Source: Torymus aiolomorphi (Eukaryota > Arthropoda > Insecta > Hymenoptera > Torymidae). Taken from it: DNA of 64,000 nucleotides. Below are positions 1 to 12,602 of the stretch, one piece after another. A program made the position numbers and the translations under genes. Within the stretch, counting starts at the first letter, position 1; every line of letters starts with the position of its first letter. The DNA is taken from the NCBI GenBank assembly GCA_036365515.1, contig CM070873.1, positions 21,813,257 to 21,877,256 on the forward strand. The letters are read 5' to 3'. Below the pieces are notes generated by a model. That model ran no database searches. It was given only the letters and a program-made list of their open reading frames with translations, and was not told the DNA's origin.

Positions 1-980
1 CGGGTAAAAAGAAAAAGAGCGCGAGTGGAGACCATCCGTTGGCAGTAGTTTTTTTCGAGCCAATGTTGGTAGATGTTGTGCGCGTAGACGTAGTTATGAC
101 GGGATGGCTGATCAAATACAGTCTGCAGCATACACATCGACTTTTGCTCATTATTTTCATTGCCCTCAGAATAAGCTTTGTGTCGGAGAAACATTGAAGT
201 TTGTATAGATCTATAGGGATATTACTATCATCACAACTAAAATTTGATTGAAATTCGACCAAAAACATTGCTATTTCCGTAAAAATTTAGAAAATGATTT
301 CCATGCACTATCACGAAATTATATCATCCATCAAAACCACGAGAGTTGGGAACACATTATTATCAGGCCTCGCGCGCCAGCTTCGGCTAATCCATTGATT
401 AGTTATCGAAAACCACCATCCGATGCGCATCACTCCGCTCTGTTGTCCTCTCTTCCCCCTGGAAAGTATAATCCGTTTCGCGGAGAGGCAAACCTGCACA
501 TTGACATCGCGATTCAATGAGTTGTGAGCTAATGTAGCGCGCGCATAAATCACCAATGATCCGCGTGAATAGGCCATATATATGCGCGGTGCTTGCCAGT
601 TACTTTGTGATATTAATATCATAAGAGTTTTTCAATCTCATTCGTCGAATAATATCATGTATAGAGGCACATTTTAAATTCTTCAATTCCGAGTACGAAT
701 GATTCCTGTAATGGTACTCAAGTATACCATAAAGGTAATAACATTAATCAAATATTTTTGAAATATGATTATTATAACACGAACATTTACATATTGTAGG
801 AGTGATGTAGAAAGAGCAAAGAAAATGTTTTAATAAGGTAATTCAGCGACATTATAAAAATATTCCAGCAACATTACTAAATCACTGCTACTACATACGG
901 AAAACGGTATACGCATTCTAAATACCAAAAATTGTGACAATTTCTAATACCTGCTTATACACTTATTCTAGCATTTCTAG
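1..980. other. No gene seen; AT-rich with one GC-rich patch
   Basis: A GC-rich patch at about 360-600 contains GCGCGC and a CATATATATGCGCGG element. The short open frames over it lack splice sites or protein-like composition. Confidence 0.5.
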
Positions 981-1620
981 CAACATTTTAATGATTTTCT
1001 CTTTTCCGACCTTCACGAGACACAAGGTTCTCACCTACATCTGAAATATTCACCCAACCAAGCCTCTCTCGAACTTTCGTCTCATTCAGGCATCAGACAC
1101 ATTAGCCCCCGGCGCGCTCGCGTTATCAGCGGCAGGCCGCCGCGTCGAGTTTGCGTTTCGTGCTGCCATTGGCATAATAGGTGGCGCCTCGCGCACGTGT
1201 GTAGGTGTGTGCTCCTCGAGAACAATGCGCTGTGCGCACGCGCGCGGAATGGAGAATTACTCAGCGGGAGAGAGCCTACAGCCGACGATACATTATTAAC
1301 GTGGCGCGGGCGCACACGACGTCTTTGTCGCTGGCGACGGTTTTTGGAGCAAGGGGGAGGTGGTTGGATTTGCATAATAGCGGTTGCTGCCGAAGGTAAT
1401 CGTCGTATTTTTGTTAAAGTAAGGGCGAAATGTGCCTGCGAATAGAGTATATTCGTGGAACAGGCTGTAAAATTGCATTATATTGTCCATATTTACTTGA
1501 ATATTCGTTAATTAAAGTAAAAATTGCTGGGGGTCTTAAAAAAGTTTGTATGGAAGTACAGGTTTATGTTGCGGATGCTAGCGTAATTTTAAAATTAGCA
1601 TGCTATTATAAGTTTTAGGT
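981..1620. other. GC-rich island, C-rich left and G-rich right shoulder
   Basis: The left shoulder (981-1100) is pyrimidine- and C-rich, the core is CpG-rich, and the right shoulder (1380-1560) is G-rich. Overlapping frames on both strands are a composition effect. Confidence 0.5.
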
Positions 1621-1860
1621 TATAAATATACCAGCTACCGGTAGCAGTTCAACTTCATAAAGTCTTCTTAAATCATAGATAGAATTATAAAGTTCTCGGG
1701 AGCTACTACAAGCACCCCGTTAGCTGACTCAGTCAAAGGAGAATTTAAAATTTCACTCTTCATGATTCGACTATGAAATCGCGTGTAAAAGGCCAAAAAT
1801 AACATTATGTCAAACTCTTCGCATGAATAATCGGGTTTACAAGCAATCCTGCATTTCAAA

Positions 1861-2340
1861 CTGAAATCGAATCATCGAGCTACGCTCAATCCTTCCAGCT
1901 GACCTCAATATCTCGCAACACGAACGAACCCAAAAAAACACCTTCACCATTGACGCACCACCAGCAGCGTCGAAAAGCCGTTCCCCACCCCCTCCCCCCT
2001 CATCGCCGAAAATCCGAATCGTCGCTGGAAATCTCCACGAATCCAGAAAGCCGTCCGAATAATTGAAAACCTCGCTCGAAATGATTTCCTAACGAGGAAA
2101 GCTGCTGCTGCTACTGCGGCGCTTCTGAATCTTTCAACTGGTGCGCGCGCACCTGGCATCGCTAATGAGCGTACCGCAGACATTTTGCGGGCTGCAGCAG
2201 GTCCTCCTCGATGTGTGCGTTCCCATCGATGAGGTTGATCGGATATTTGATGCTGTGGGAGTTTCTGTGATTGCTACGTGGAAGGGTGGCTCCGCCAAAC
2301 ACTTGCATGACAGGTTATGTTTTCACGTATAACTGTGCTT
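1861..2340. other. GC-rich island with skew switch
   Basis: CACC/CCCTCCCCCC-type sequence on the left changes to GTGGGAGTTTCTGTG-type on the right near 2120-2200. Confidence 0.5.
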
Positions 2341-2425
2341 TTGAAAATAAGTAAAAAAAATATATGTAGACAGGTTACGGGTGCTTTGTATTGATTAATT
2401 ATTTTTGTAAGACAGTTGTCTTTAA

Positions 2426-3073
2426 GGTTGTATGACTCGTAACATCCCATTCAAAAGTTAGTTTATAACCTTAAAACTGCGATAATTAATTATATATAAT
2501 GTAAATAATCAATTTTCAATTTTCGCGATCTATGTATAAATATAATAAGGATATATAAGCTTTAAAAATTGGAAATCGAAGCAAAATTGTAGAATTGGCA
2601 TATATCTCGTTTTAAAAGGTGTTTGAAATTTCGAACGTTCATAGTGAACGAAAGAATTTCGCCATTTTCAAATTTAGCCGAATTTGGCTACTTAATACTT
2701 TTAAAATCTGATAATAACTGTATTTCTTCACTTCTCACTCTTGCAGTCACCAGTAAACCACACTCCGGGAAATTCTAACCAGAATTAGAAATTTTAAGTT
2801 AATATTTCGTTCATTATGAACGTTCGGAATTTCGAATACGTGTTTTAAAATAGTTAAAATGCGCTAATTTAGATGTAATGACGATTTTAAAACGAGATAT
2901 GCGAATTGTACAATTTTGCTTCGATTTCCAATTTATAAAGCTTATAATATTCTGATTGCATTTGTACATAGATCGCGAAAACTTAAAATTGATTATTTGC
3001 CTTACATAATTATTTATTGCAGTTTTAACGTCAAAAACTAACTTTTGAATGGGATGTTACGGGTCATACAACC
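2426..3073. mobile_element. TTAA-flanked foldback MITE (family E), interrupted by another MITE
   Basis: Long inverted arms begin GGTTGTATGACTCGTAACAT and end with the complement. TTAA flanks both sides (2422-2425 and 3074-3077), as for piggyBac-type insertion. Shared segments such as AAAGCTTATAATATTC link it to 52449-52845. A family-B MITE is inserted at 2617-2841. Confidence 0.75.
2617..2841. mobile_element. hAT-like MITE, family B, copy 1
   Basis: The terminal repeats contain GAAATTTCGAACGTTCAT, and the 8-bp target duplication GTTTTAAA flanks the element (2609-2616 and 2842-2849). It is nested in the family-E foldback. Confidence 0.85.
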
Positions 3074-3112
3074 TTAAAACGTAGCGTGTCTTTAGAATGT
3101 CTCGAAATTAAA

Positions 3113-3624
3113 AGGTAAAATGCCCAATATCTGGACAAATCGAAAATTCCGACCTATACTTGGACAACGGTAATGAACTACTTTTATTATATGATAAAAA
3201 TGTCGATTTATTAGCATTGCCTACGGTAATAACAATCTATTGACATCGAAATCTTTAAAATTTATTTTTTTAAGAAGTATAAAGTTTTCAAGTTTATGTT
3301 TTTGCAACGTGCAAAGTTGAACATTGTCCAACTTTGGGCAACTCTCAATTGCCATAAAGCAGTAGTTGGACATATTTAATAATATTGTCCAAATATTGGT
3401 ATTAGCTCGACATGGGTGTCCAACTACAGAAATTTTTATACACATGTTTTAAACTTACTTGTTTAATATAAAAGAGCATGCGATTGTCTTTATATAAATT
3501 GATTAAATAGAGCGGGAATTTATAATTAGATAAAAAAAGTTCGAACGAATTTCGATTATTGATTTTAAAAACATCTTTCGTTTCAAATGTACTTCAAAAG
3601 TGTCCAGGTACTGGGCATCTTACC
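3113..3624. mobile_element. Foldback MITE with repeated TTGGACA motifs
   Basis: The ends are complementary (AGGTAAAATGCCCAATATCT against the right end at 3600-3624). Inside, TTGGACA or TTGTCCAA recurs at least five times in both orientations. The target duplication is not clear. Confidence 0.6.
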
Positions 3625-3729
3625 TTATCTTTACCTCAACACGCTTTTCTCGAATACCGCGTCAACAATATTGGCCTAGATGTAACATATATATTCATGG
3701 GAATAATTATCTAAAATATTTTTAAATGT

Positions 3730-4340
3730 CTTTGTAAAAACTAAATTACCTAACCACCTCCATTTATATTACCAACAATATCACACTATAGAACAATCCA
3801 ACAACTCCTACAAACCTTACCTACCCTCCAGCAAAACCATTCTAATCCGCCGAAGCCCTCCTCTACACGCCGGCCGATACCATCAACCGAAATATTATTA
3901 CGCATGGAAAAAGGAACGCGGCACCGATGTGAATCGGATAAAGGTCCCGGCCGAATAACACGTGTTACGCGACGAGAGATGTATACACCCGGGGAGCGAT
4001 CGTAGATGGCATCGCGAGAACCGGTTCTCGTGCTGCTGCAGGTATATGATGATCTTTTGTTCGCTTTAAGAGACGGGGATCCCTGCACTTTGCACCTGAT
4101 TAGCCATCGCTCGAGCTACCTCCGTCGTGAAAGGAGAGGAGGGTGTTTTAGACCTCGCTTGTGAATGCTTTGTGTTTTTCTTGATGACCGTAATGCAGGG
4201 GGTTTTTATTGGTGGTAAAGTAACTGGTGGGAAATGAAAGTTTTCGTAAAAATTACAAAGGGTTATATCCTTGGAAAAATTATGGTCTAAAAGCCGAGGT
4301 TTAAGAAAATTGGCTGAGATTGGTTGATTGGTTATATACT
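3730..4340. other. GC-rich island with skew switch
   Basis: A very clear example: CCTAACCACCTCC and similar at 3750-3860 against GGGGGTTTTTATTGGTGG at 4198-4215. Confidence 0.5.
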
Positions 4341-5280
4341 TAGGGGTTGTTTTGAATTTGTTTTAAAGTTAATCTCAAAAATGGAGTTGAGGATACAACT
4401 ATTTCGATGAAAGCTTTAAGAAAGTTTTATTAAAATCATTAAAGTAACTAGAAAAATGTCAACTCATTTAGAAAGTTGATCATCGAGTAGATAAGTTTTG
4501 AAATCACTTTTTAAATGGTCAACAAGTTTTTCCTTCACAAGAATATACATTCGATAACTTTCTTCAATGTATTGTTCTTTCTCAATTATTATAAGTTTTT
4601 CAAAATATTTCAATGACATTCTTTCACGAATGTTCATCAAAAAATGATGAAATATTGTTCTTCATTGCATTTGCAAATTGTATATATTTTTTTTAATTAT
4701 CAATTTAAAATTGTAATTGTTTTTATGAATTAGTAAAAGTATACATTGTATATAATAGATCAAAGATATTAATTATCAGTAAGAGTTCAGTACCTACTTG
4801 TCGATTTGTCGATTGTTATATACTTATTGAACACAGGCGAGAAATTTTATTGACATTCTTTTGGTCAGGCAACACTAGATCAAAAGATTGTCTAAAATTA
4901 TTATTCAAATGAGTAAGCTACATGCATACTAAAAATCTTTAACCTTTAGACTGATGGGATTTCAAGGGGCAAATTACCCTCAGAAAACTGGTGTAAAAGG
5001 TATCTTATATCATTGATTGATCATAGGCAAAGTGTCGATCATGGGATGCGCCAATATATTGGTTTTCCGGCAGTCTAAAGGTTAATAAGCAATTAAAAGA
5101 CTCTGTAATATATACTGGGCAACTTTTAAAAAGCTTCTAACAATCCTTTTCTGAGCTAAACTCTGCACAAGAAAATCTCTATCGAGTAGGTATATACAAA
5201 AAATGTCTTATATTCTCAGTCTTACCAACATTATTCTAAAACATGAAAAGTAAGATAACAATGAAAATTAAGGGTTTATT
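4341..5280. other. AT-rich DNA, nothing recognised
   Basis: No open frame, repeat or inverted structure that I can support. Confidence 0.5.
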
Positions 5281-6200
5281 CAGAAAAGTTTTTTCCCTCC
5301 CCTCCGACCCCACGAGTGCGGCTTCCTTCTCTCTTCCGTATTTTAGTTTAATTTTTGTTTTCCCTCTCGCTTCCCGCCCATCTTAACCTGTATTTTTCTC
5401 AGCTTCCGCGTGCACTTCAGCGAACTAAGTTTAGCTAAAACTTTTCCCTCCCGGACGCCCTCGGAGTTTAAGTAAAACGAATTTAACTTTCGTCGGTCAA
5501 TAGCATTGACCTTATTTCGGTAAATAACAGTTGCACGAAATTATCTGGAATTGAATTTCGCGCGCTATATGTGCAATGTGCTTGTATGTGGAACAGAATA
5601 CGTGCGCACGTTATGATTGAACGTCGATTTGATTTATTCTATCAGTATTTGGTAAGAATGAAATGGCAGCTGGGATTCGCTTTTCGTATCGACAAATTGA
5701 TAGGATCGCATAAAATTGGAAAAAATTTCAGGATTCGACAGAAATCTTTTGCAAAGTTTACAATAGAAAATGAGGTAAATTAATTTAGTAGGAATAATTA
5801 ATTTTGGCAAGTATGGTACTTTGGATCTATTACAACAGAGATGCTAATAAAGATAATTGCCATAAGTAAATCTGTAATTTTATTATGACAAACGAGGTGT
5901 GTTAAAGGCATTTCCGTCGTCTAATCAATGATTATTATCTGTGTTACGTAAACCACACGCTGCACCGCACTATTTAAGCGTACTGTTTACATAAGTCTTT
6001 AGCTTCATTAACGCCGTACCAAGGCGAACCCGCTTAACGAGATGATACAGAATATTGAGAATAGTGTTTATAAACATAAAGTTGTTTGCCAAGATTTCAG
6101 CTAAATCAGCCGATTTGAAAAGCCAATTCAGTTTATTCCAGAGCTCGTCTGACCAAATTCTAAACGTAATTTGCATATTACAAGACCTTACTTACTTTGG
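5281..6200. other. GC-rich island followed by AT-rich DNA
   Basis: CCCTCCCCTCCGACCCC at about 5296 opens a C-rich shoulder, and GTGCAATGTGCTTGTATGTG near 5570 is its G/T-rich counterpart. Nothing is recognised from 5780 to 6200. Confidence 0.45.
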
Positions 6201-6880
6201 TTCAACGAAATTTCTTCTAACTCTTCTTCGTAAAAATGTTAATACCTCGCGACCCACAAATTCCACCACATCCCCAATAAATCTCGAATTAAAGAAACTA
6301 ATGTTTCCCGCAGCAATCCGTGACTCCACATCCTCCCAATATCTCAACCACCCGAACCTCCCAATCTCGAAGTCGTGTTCTCGCAACATCTCTCCTCTCT
6401 TTTTCGTGCAGCCACAGCAACGCCTCGAAATCGAAGTTCCATTGCGCGCGTGCGCGCTTCTGTGGCGGGGAAAACAGATCACTTAGCGGGATTGGATTGT
6501 CCTCCTCTCTCTCTCTTCTTCCCTCTCTCTTTCTGTCTCGGCTGCTCCACCTCTTAATTTCCCGCCGAGTTATCGGTTGCGCAACGTCATTTCTTCGGCC
6601 AGATTATGCGCAACTGGGGCTCTTTGTTTCCCTCCTCGGTCACCTTTGTTTTCCACTTTCCACCGCGAGCTTTCTTTACGGTTTCGCCGACCTCGCCAAA
6701 TTGAATGCGCGCTTATTGTTGCGTATTTTTTGCACGTTGGGTAAATCGTGTGCGGGAGTTTTGGATTTGAGAACTGCTGCGGTGCGCGGTTTCTTATCCG
6801 CGTATAGGAATTTTTTCGATTGGATAGCGCGTGTGTGTGGAAATGCTGGAATATCGAATATCGTTTGATTGTATTAGAAT
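6201..6880. other. GC-rich island with CT-rich core
   Basis: The left shoulder is CACC/TCCC-rich, the core has TCTCTCTC tracts (6500-6540), and the right shoulder is G/T-rich. The 182-codon frame starting at 6320 has simple, Ser/Leu/Arg-biased composition and overlaps other frames, so I do not call it a gene. Confidence 0.5.
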
Positions 6881-6977
6881 AAAATGAAAAATCTGTTTTT
6901 AGAACAAATTTTTTTTCCTTTGGGAATATATTTTCGTATTACTTGATTCATGTTGAAATAAAACATATTTATAACTA

Positions 6978-8164
6978 CACTGAGAAAAAAGTTTAGTAAA
7001 ACTTATTAATAATTTTGTAAAAATTACTATACTTTCTGGGAAAGCCACCACAAACTGTAAAAACTCAAAAGATAACCATACTTTGTAACAAATTTTGCTA
7101 GAAAAATTTACTATAAGTATTGTAAAGGAGGGGGGTCTCTATGCCGGTTTTTGGCCCAAATTTATTTTTGCCCAAAAAATCTGAAAAAATTTTGTTTGTA
7201 TCTACTAATAATATTGAGTCGATTCCACCCTAAACGGACCGGTTCCTCTACTCCCCCCTCCCCCTCCACATTGGACGCCATATTTTGAATTTAACAAAAA
7301 CCCTTAAGGTGGCTCCAGCGTTGGTAATCGTATCAAGCGGGAGCCCCGCTAGCGCCTCAGTTAACATTACAGTTTTTCGCAAAAATAAAGCTTTCAATTT
7401 AAAGCTATATAACTGCAAATCATTTGTACGCATATAACTTGTAAAAAAAATCACCAAATAATAAAACAATAAAAAGGTTTATTTTCGCCCCATGAGAAGT
7501 GCCCCCAAAAAGTAAAATTACATACTTTGACAGTTATTTACTGTCTAAATTGCATGTTAACCTACAATTTTTTTATACCGTCATAACCGCTGTTTCAAAT
7601 TCTACAACCACATACTTTTTTACTGAAAACACATTTTTTATTACTTTGAATACGCGATTTAACTTTCATTCTAGATCAAATTCCCATAAGCTGCATGTTC
7701 AAAATGAACATTTTGCGATGCAATTTTCTCACTAATTTGGATGTTGCCCCCACTCTTTCTTAACGGCAATTGAAAGTTGAAGGTTTCAACTATATCTTTC
7801 CCAAAGTTTCATCTTAATCTATAATTTTAAGTAAAGTCGCCACCTTATGTATGATTCATGGAAAATGAATGTCTCTCCAATGTCAAATCTTTTCAAAGAT
7901 TCTTTTAATATGTGGTGGTCGCCTCTTCATTTAAGGGGTTGGAGAGGGAGGGAGGAGTAGGGGAACCGGTTCGTTTAGGGTAGAATCGACTTAATATTGT
8001 TAGTAGATACAAAAAAAATTTTTTTCAGATTTTTTGGACGAAAATAAATTTGGGCCAAATACCCCCTCCTTTACTGTAAAGTATGGTCATTTTTTGGCTT
8101 TTTTACAGTTTGTGGTAGTTTTATCAGAGAGTATAGTAATTTTTCCAAAACTTTTTTCTCAGTG
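6978..8164. mobile_element. TA-flanked foldback element, family C, copy 1
   Basis: The ends are CACTGAGAAAAAAG and its complement, flanked by TA on both sides. The arms are imperfect inverted repeats for almost 300 bp, including an ACCGGTTC block near 7240 and 7964. No transposase remains. Confidence 0.8.
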
Positions 8165-8310
8165 TAATTTCGACAAACTTCTTATTTGAATATAAAGTAA
8201 ATTTGCAATATTACTTTCGAGATAAAATCAAAGGTGACGACGTCAATTAATTAAAAGAAGAAAAAGATGGGTCTGAAGTTGACATCGTTGGAATGCAACG
8301 AAAATAATCT

Positions 8311-8571
8311 TTGTCTCATACCCTGTCGGAAAGTGTTGTCTTCCCACCCTGCTCTCACGGCCGAAAATGCCACATTCCCTCACGCCTAGAAACTGCGACG
8401 CGCATGCGCGTTTTTCTAATTTTCGGCCCGGCTGGCGGCGCTAGTCGGCAGAAAATTAGAAATGTGCATAAGCCTCGCAGTTTTAGGAGTGAGGTTATGT
8501 GGCACTTAAGACCCTGAGATCAGGGTGAAAAGACAATAATATACTTTCCTCCAGGGAATATATGAGACAAA
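8311..8571. repeat. Foldback inserted in family-A copy 1
   Basis: TTGTCTCAT with following CCCTG and AAGTGTTGTCTT blocks at the left is mirrored by AAGACAATAATATACTTTC, CAGGG and ATGAGACAA at the right. Confidence 0.55.
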
Positions 8572-8573
8572 AT

Positions 8574-8689
8574 AGTATACGCAACACGGGAGGGAAGTAG
8601 AACATCTCAACCCGCGTGTTTACCGCGTTAATATCACACGCGGGTTGGGATGTCTTACTTCCCTCCCTTGGTGCGTAATGTACTATTTA
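8574..8689. repeat. 116-bp palindromic element
   Basis: Arms containing GGGAGGGAAGTA and CAACCCGCGTGT are mirrored around a short loop near 8631. The outer ends read ATAGTATACGC and GCGTAATGTACTAT. Confidence 0.65.
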
Positions 8690-8843
8690 CGAGATAATTT
8701 TATTTAAACTTTTGTGATAAAATTATTTTATACTATAAAGCACGAAATATACGTGAAAAATTAGTAGTAATTAACATAACCTTGCAGTAAAATCAATTTA
8801 TTTTTATTTCGTTAAACTCTAATGTTGCAAACTTCAGACCCAT

Positions 8844-9400
8844 AAAAAAAGAATGAAAGACTGTTTTGAGGAACAAGGGACGATATGGCCTATTGTCTAT
8901 TTAAAGTGGCTCCGGCGTTTTTTTAAATACATAAGAATCAAAAAATAAAAATCTGAATTGAAAGCTTAAATCTCAAGCTATTTAATGGCGTGTGTCCCGA
9001 GTAGGACTGCCGAGTAAATGAAAAAGAAAAAAGTTTGAAATTCGTACTTCTATTACGGGCTCTTATGGGGGAAGTACAGTTTTCAAGTATTAATTTTCCT
9101 GGCACGAGTCCAAAATACATAAGTTCTTTAAAAACGAGCTTGTAAATAATTGTTCATTATCTATAGTTTACAATGATGTTTTGAAAAATGACGATTGACG
9201 ACTAAATTTTGAAGAAATCTTTATGTATAAAATGATAGATCAATAATGATGAATAACTTTATTTTTTATATTTTAGGGTGCTTAAGTGGTTGAGAGTACT
9301 TTATAACTTATTATTAACTGTTTTTCTTGCAATTTGATCGATTCTCTAAGTAAAAATGCAATGCACCCTAAAGAGCCCCCCAATGATACGGCCCAGCGCA
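8844..9400. other. AT-rich DNA with possible decayed TTAA element
   Basis: TTTAAAGTGGCTCCGGCG near 8900 and GCGCACTGGTGCTACCTTAA near 9394 are weakly complementary. This suggests an old TTAA-type MITE, but divergence is high. Confidence 0.3.
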
Positions 9401-10060
9401 CTGGTGCTACCTTAAAAACAGGGTACAACTCTTTTTCATCGAAAAACATTCCCAACGTTACGAATTACCCGAACTTTCGTTTATTCGGAAAAAATAAAAT
9501 TCGATCAAACCTTAACCAAATGTAACATTTGTAACGCCAACACATCCTAATCAAACACAGCAGCAACGTGCTATCAACCCGTGTTTTCATCCCCTCGCAT
9601 CAGCATCTCCTCGTCACTATATATATATATATATATATATACACTCCACTTCGCTGGCAACTTCAATATCCACGAACCCCGATATACACACACGCGCGCG
9701 CACACACATCTGGCGAAGGGCTAATGGCGCCCGGACTTCATATAACCCCTGTCGCCGTTATTATTTTTCGCTCGGCTTTGGCAGCCGACGTTATTTCTCT
9801 CTGGAGGGGCTCGCCTCTTTTTGGCGCGGGCCGGGATGAAAATTTTCACGGCGGAGGGCGAATTTTGTTTTTTGTTCGCTGGGTATATATGCGCCACGAG
9901 GGAGATAGGACCGAGGTTAGAGGGGATTGATGAGGATGCGGATTGATTTGTGAGCGAAGGCTTTTTACCTTTTTGAATGTTATTTTGGAAAATATTTTTG
10001 ATATTTTGGGGCTGTGTTTTCAGCGTGTAAAATAAGTTTTGCTTTAAGTAGGAGTTTTTT
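9401..10060. other. GC-rich island with skew switch
   Basis: Left shoulder CCCAACGTTACG/CCAACACATCC; right shoulder GAGGTTAGAGGGGATTGATGAGG. It contains GGGTATATATGCG near 9889. Confidence 0.5.
9618..9641. repeat. (TA)n microsatellite
   Basis: An uninterrupted TA tract of about 12 units inside a GC-rich island. Confidence 0.9.
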
Positions 10061-11040
10061 GTTGATTGTTGATTGTTTCAAAATTCTGTGGTTATTGTGT
10101 AAAGAAAATTTTAAATATTTTGCTTAATGGTATGAATAAAAATAGTAATAATAGATTTGTTATCTGTAAAATACTATCAAATTATAAATTATACGGTTAA
10201 ATTAATTGTATAAACATCTCAAAGATTTTATATCTCTATAAAATATATTTATTCTTGTTATTACTGAGAAATGTAAAATCATTTGTTCGTTTTTAATGAT
10301 CCAATATAACATAATTTTTGTAATATCATTTGTACCGGAAAATCATTATTTTTACAATTATTGTTTTCTTTTTCCAGGTAAGAATCGTCGATTTCATAGA
10401 TGACTTTTCTGAGTGCTAGAATCAAGGTATTCCTCAAGGTAAAAATGAAATAACGACTGATAGAGAGAAATGAAGTAAAATACTTTCATTTAAATTAAGT
10501 CATAATTTTTTTATTTTCTTCTTTCATGCTTCGGTGAATGTTTCTAGCTAACTAAGTAATTATTTAGAATCGCACATACGAAATATAAAACCTTCGTTTA
10601 TATATTTTATTAAGTGGCCTTACATCTCTCGATGCGAAAAACACCTTCGCGTGAGCAATTAAAAGGGGATAGAGATTAACCGGATGGAAATAACGATGGC
10701 CAGATTTAATTGCAATCTTTTTTATCTCGGCGATGCGATTTTTAATTGCTGATTGGACTCGTTATTAAAGTTATAAAATCTCGGTAGTCTATGTTTATTT
10801 GCACGTGAGCATATGAAAATTTCGAGTTGATATCCGAAGGTTTCTCTGAAATTAGAAGCCTGGATACTAGTGAATTTCATACGACCGTTAAAACAGTTTA
10901 TTATAATGAAAAACTCTATATAAGAAGTATGTTCATCTTTATCGAAGAAGCGTATCTATCCAATATCCACCTAACTTCAAGTTCTACTAATTATTTGATA
11001 TTACAATACATGTACCAAGGTACCTCAACTTTATACATTT
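10061..11040. other. AT-rich DNA, no supported gene
   Basis: A pyrimidine tract ending TTTCCAG at 10378 looks like an acceptor, but the following frame stops within 14 codons and has no partner exon. Confidence 0.4.
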
Positions 11041-11620
11041 ACAAATCGCACACGCACCGTTAAAAAATTGCAGCCGTCGACAGACCGATTAACTCTCCCA
11101 CGCATCCAAACGTTTTTTTTTTGTTCGTCGTCGGCGCGTCGCGATAGTTGCAAATCTCCGCGCGCAACAGACATTTTCCGTATATATATCGGCAGGAAAT
11201 AACGAACGTTATCCCTGCGCTTGACAGCCCCAAAAAAATCTCCCCTCGCGAAAACGAAAACAGAGACGAGAGAGAAAGAACAGAAACGGTTAAACGTTTC
11301 CGTTGGGTCGTTAAATCCACTTTTGGGAGCGTTGGCTTTTCTATTTTTCGATCGGGGGAGGGGGAGAATCGAAGGCATCCGCGTGGGTTTTTCACAAGGG
11401 CTGCGAAGCACAACAGTTGCGCGCAATTATTGCAGCTGTTACGCGAGTACGTTGATTATTCCTACGATTGGCTCACAATTGTTCGTTTGTCAGTAGGTTT
11501 GGGGAGAAGTGTTATTGATGGTGTGACGTCTAAACTATTTCGTTACCGCGGGTAAAAAAGTAGGGTTGCTGTAGTGCTTGTAGTGTATGAGTACTGTTTT
11601 CGGGGAAATTTTCATTATTG
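11041..11620. other. GC-rich island with skew switch
   Basis: It contains a TATATATATCGGC element near 11180. Overlapping frames on both strands (up to 135 codons) are compositional. Confidence 0.5.
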
Positions 11621-11702
11621 ATAAATTTTTATTGAATAAAAAGTTATTGTTTATAAATAAATTGTATAAAAATAATTGATACCTTGTAGGATACTGGTTA
11701 TA

Positions 11703-12487
11703 CACGGAGAGAAAAATTTCAGTAAAAATTACAAAAAGTTCCGCAATTTTTACTGAACTTTTCGGTACTGTGGTAACAGACTGCCAAAATGAGCGGATTT
11801 ACTTGACTTTCTATACTTTTTATAGAATTTTCAGTAAAAATTACCGAACTGTTCAGTAACTTTTAAGAGAAGGTTTGGAAGTTTTCGTTGGCGTAACGCG
11901 CGGTGGCGCTGTTGACTGTTGTGTGCATGCGCGTTCTTGAATTTCAGCGAGAATTACCGTGCACAACCGGTAGATGGCGAATATTGAAACTCGCAAGTGA
12001 CCACGACTTTCCTCAGTTAGTATATAAGTCCGCTGAGTTTCTAAAGTTCATATGTAAGCGTTTGCGTATTGCGAAATGTAAGGCATTACTTAGGTTATGT
12101 GTAGTATAGTAGTTAGATATGTTTAGGACTTTAGATATAAAAATTTCCTATGTAAAAGCAGCGTGCATATTTACATCTTATCTTACACCACAAGGAAAGC
12201 AACACTGGATTCCCAACTATAAAAATGGCGATAAGTGCGATTAATATAAATTATTCCCATAAATAGATACATTTTTTTTAATTACCATATTCGCCATATT
12301 CTATAAAATTTATAACTCAAAAAAGAGTAAAAATTACGGAATGGTTCAGTAAAAAGTAAGTGCTTAGAAAAATTACCGAACTGTTCTGTAAAATTTACAA
12401 AAATGTCAGTCTGTTACCATAGTACCGTGAAGTTCGGTAAAAATTATCGAACTTTTTGTAATTTTTACTGAAAATTTTCTCTCCGTG
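11703..12487. mobile_element. TA-flanked foldback element, family C-like, copy with CACGGAGAGAAAA ends
   Basis: TA on both sides (11701-11702, 12488-12489) flanks the ends CACGGAGAGAAAA and the complement. Inverted arms of ~80 bp contain CAGTAAAAATTAC-type repeats. The interior holds no coding sequence I can support. Confidence 0.8.
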
Positions 12488-12602
12488 TATGATAACCGTT
12501 TTCTTTATAACCCAAAGTAGTTTACGATGCAAATATTTTGTTCTTATTAATCTAAACATTTTCATAAATTTAAAAAATTGAAAATAAATTCATTAATTTT
12601 AA

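Larger units (their letters stand above)
8267..8843. mobile_element. hAT-like MITE, family A, copy 1, carrying insertions
   Basis: Ends ATGGGTCTGAAG and CTTCAGACCCAT match the three other family-A copies. The flanks AGAAAAAG and AAAAAAAG agree at 7 of 8 bases. The usual ~223-bp body is split by ~375 bp of foldback sequence. Confidence 0.75.

Noticed and set aside
6320..6868. 182-codon open frame in a GC-rich island
   Set aside because: It has simple biased composition, overlaps frames on both strands and has no splice or domain support; GC-rich sequence has few stop codons.
10379..10430. Possible exon after the TTTCCAG acceptor-like site
   Set aside because: The frame stops within 14 codons and no partner exon or donor could be matched.
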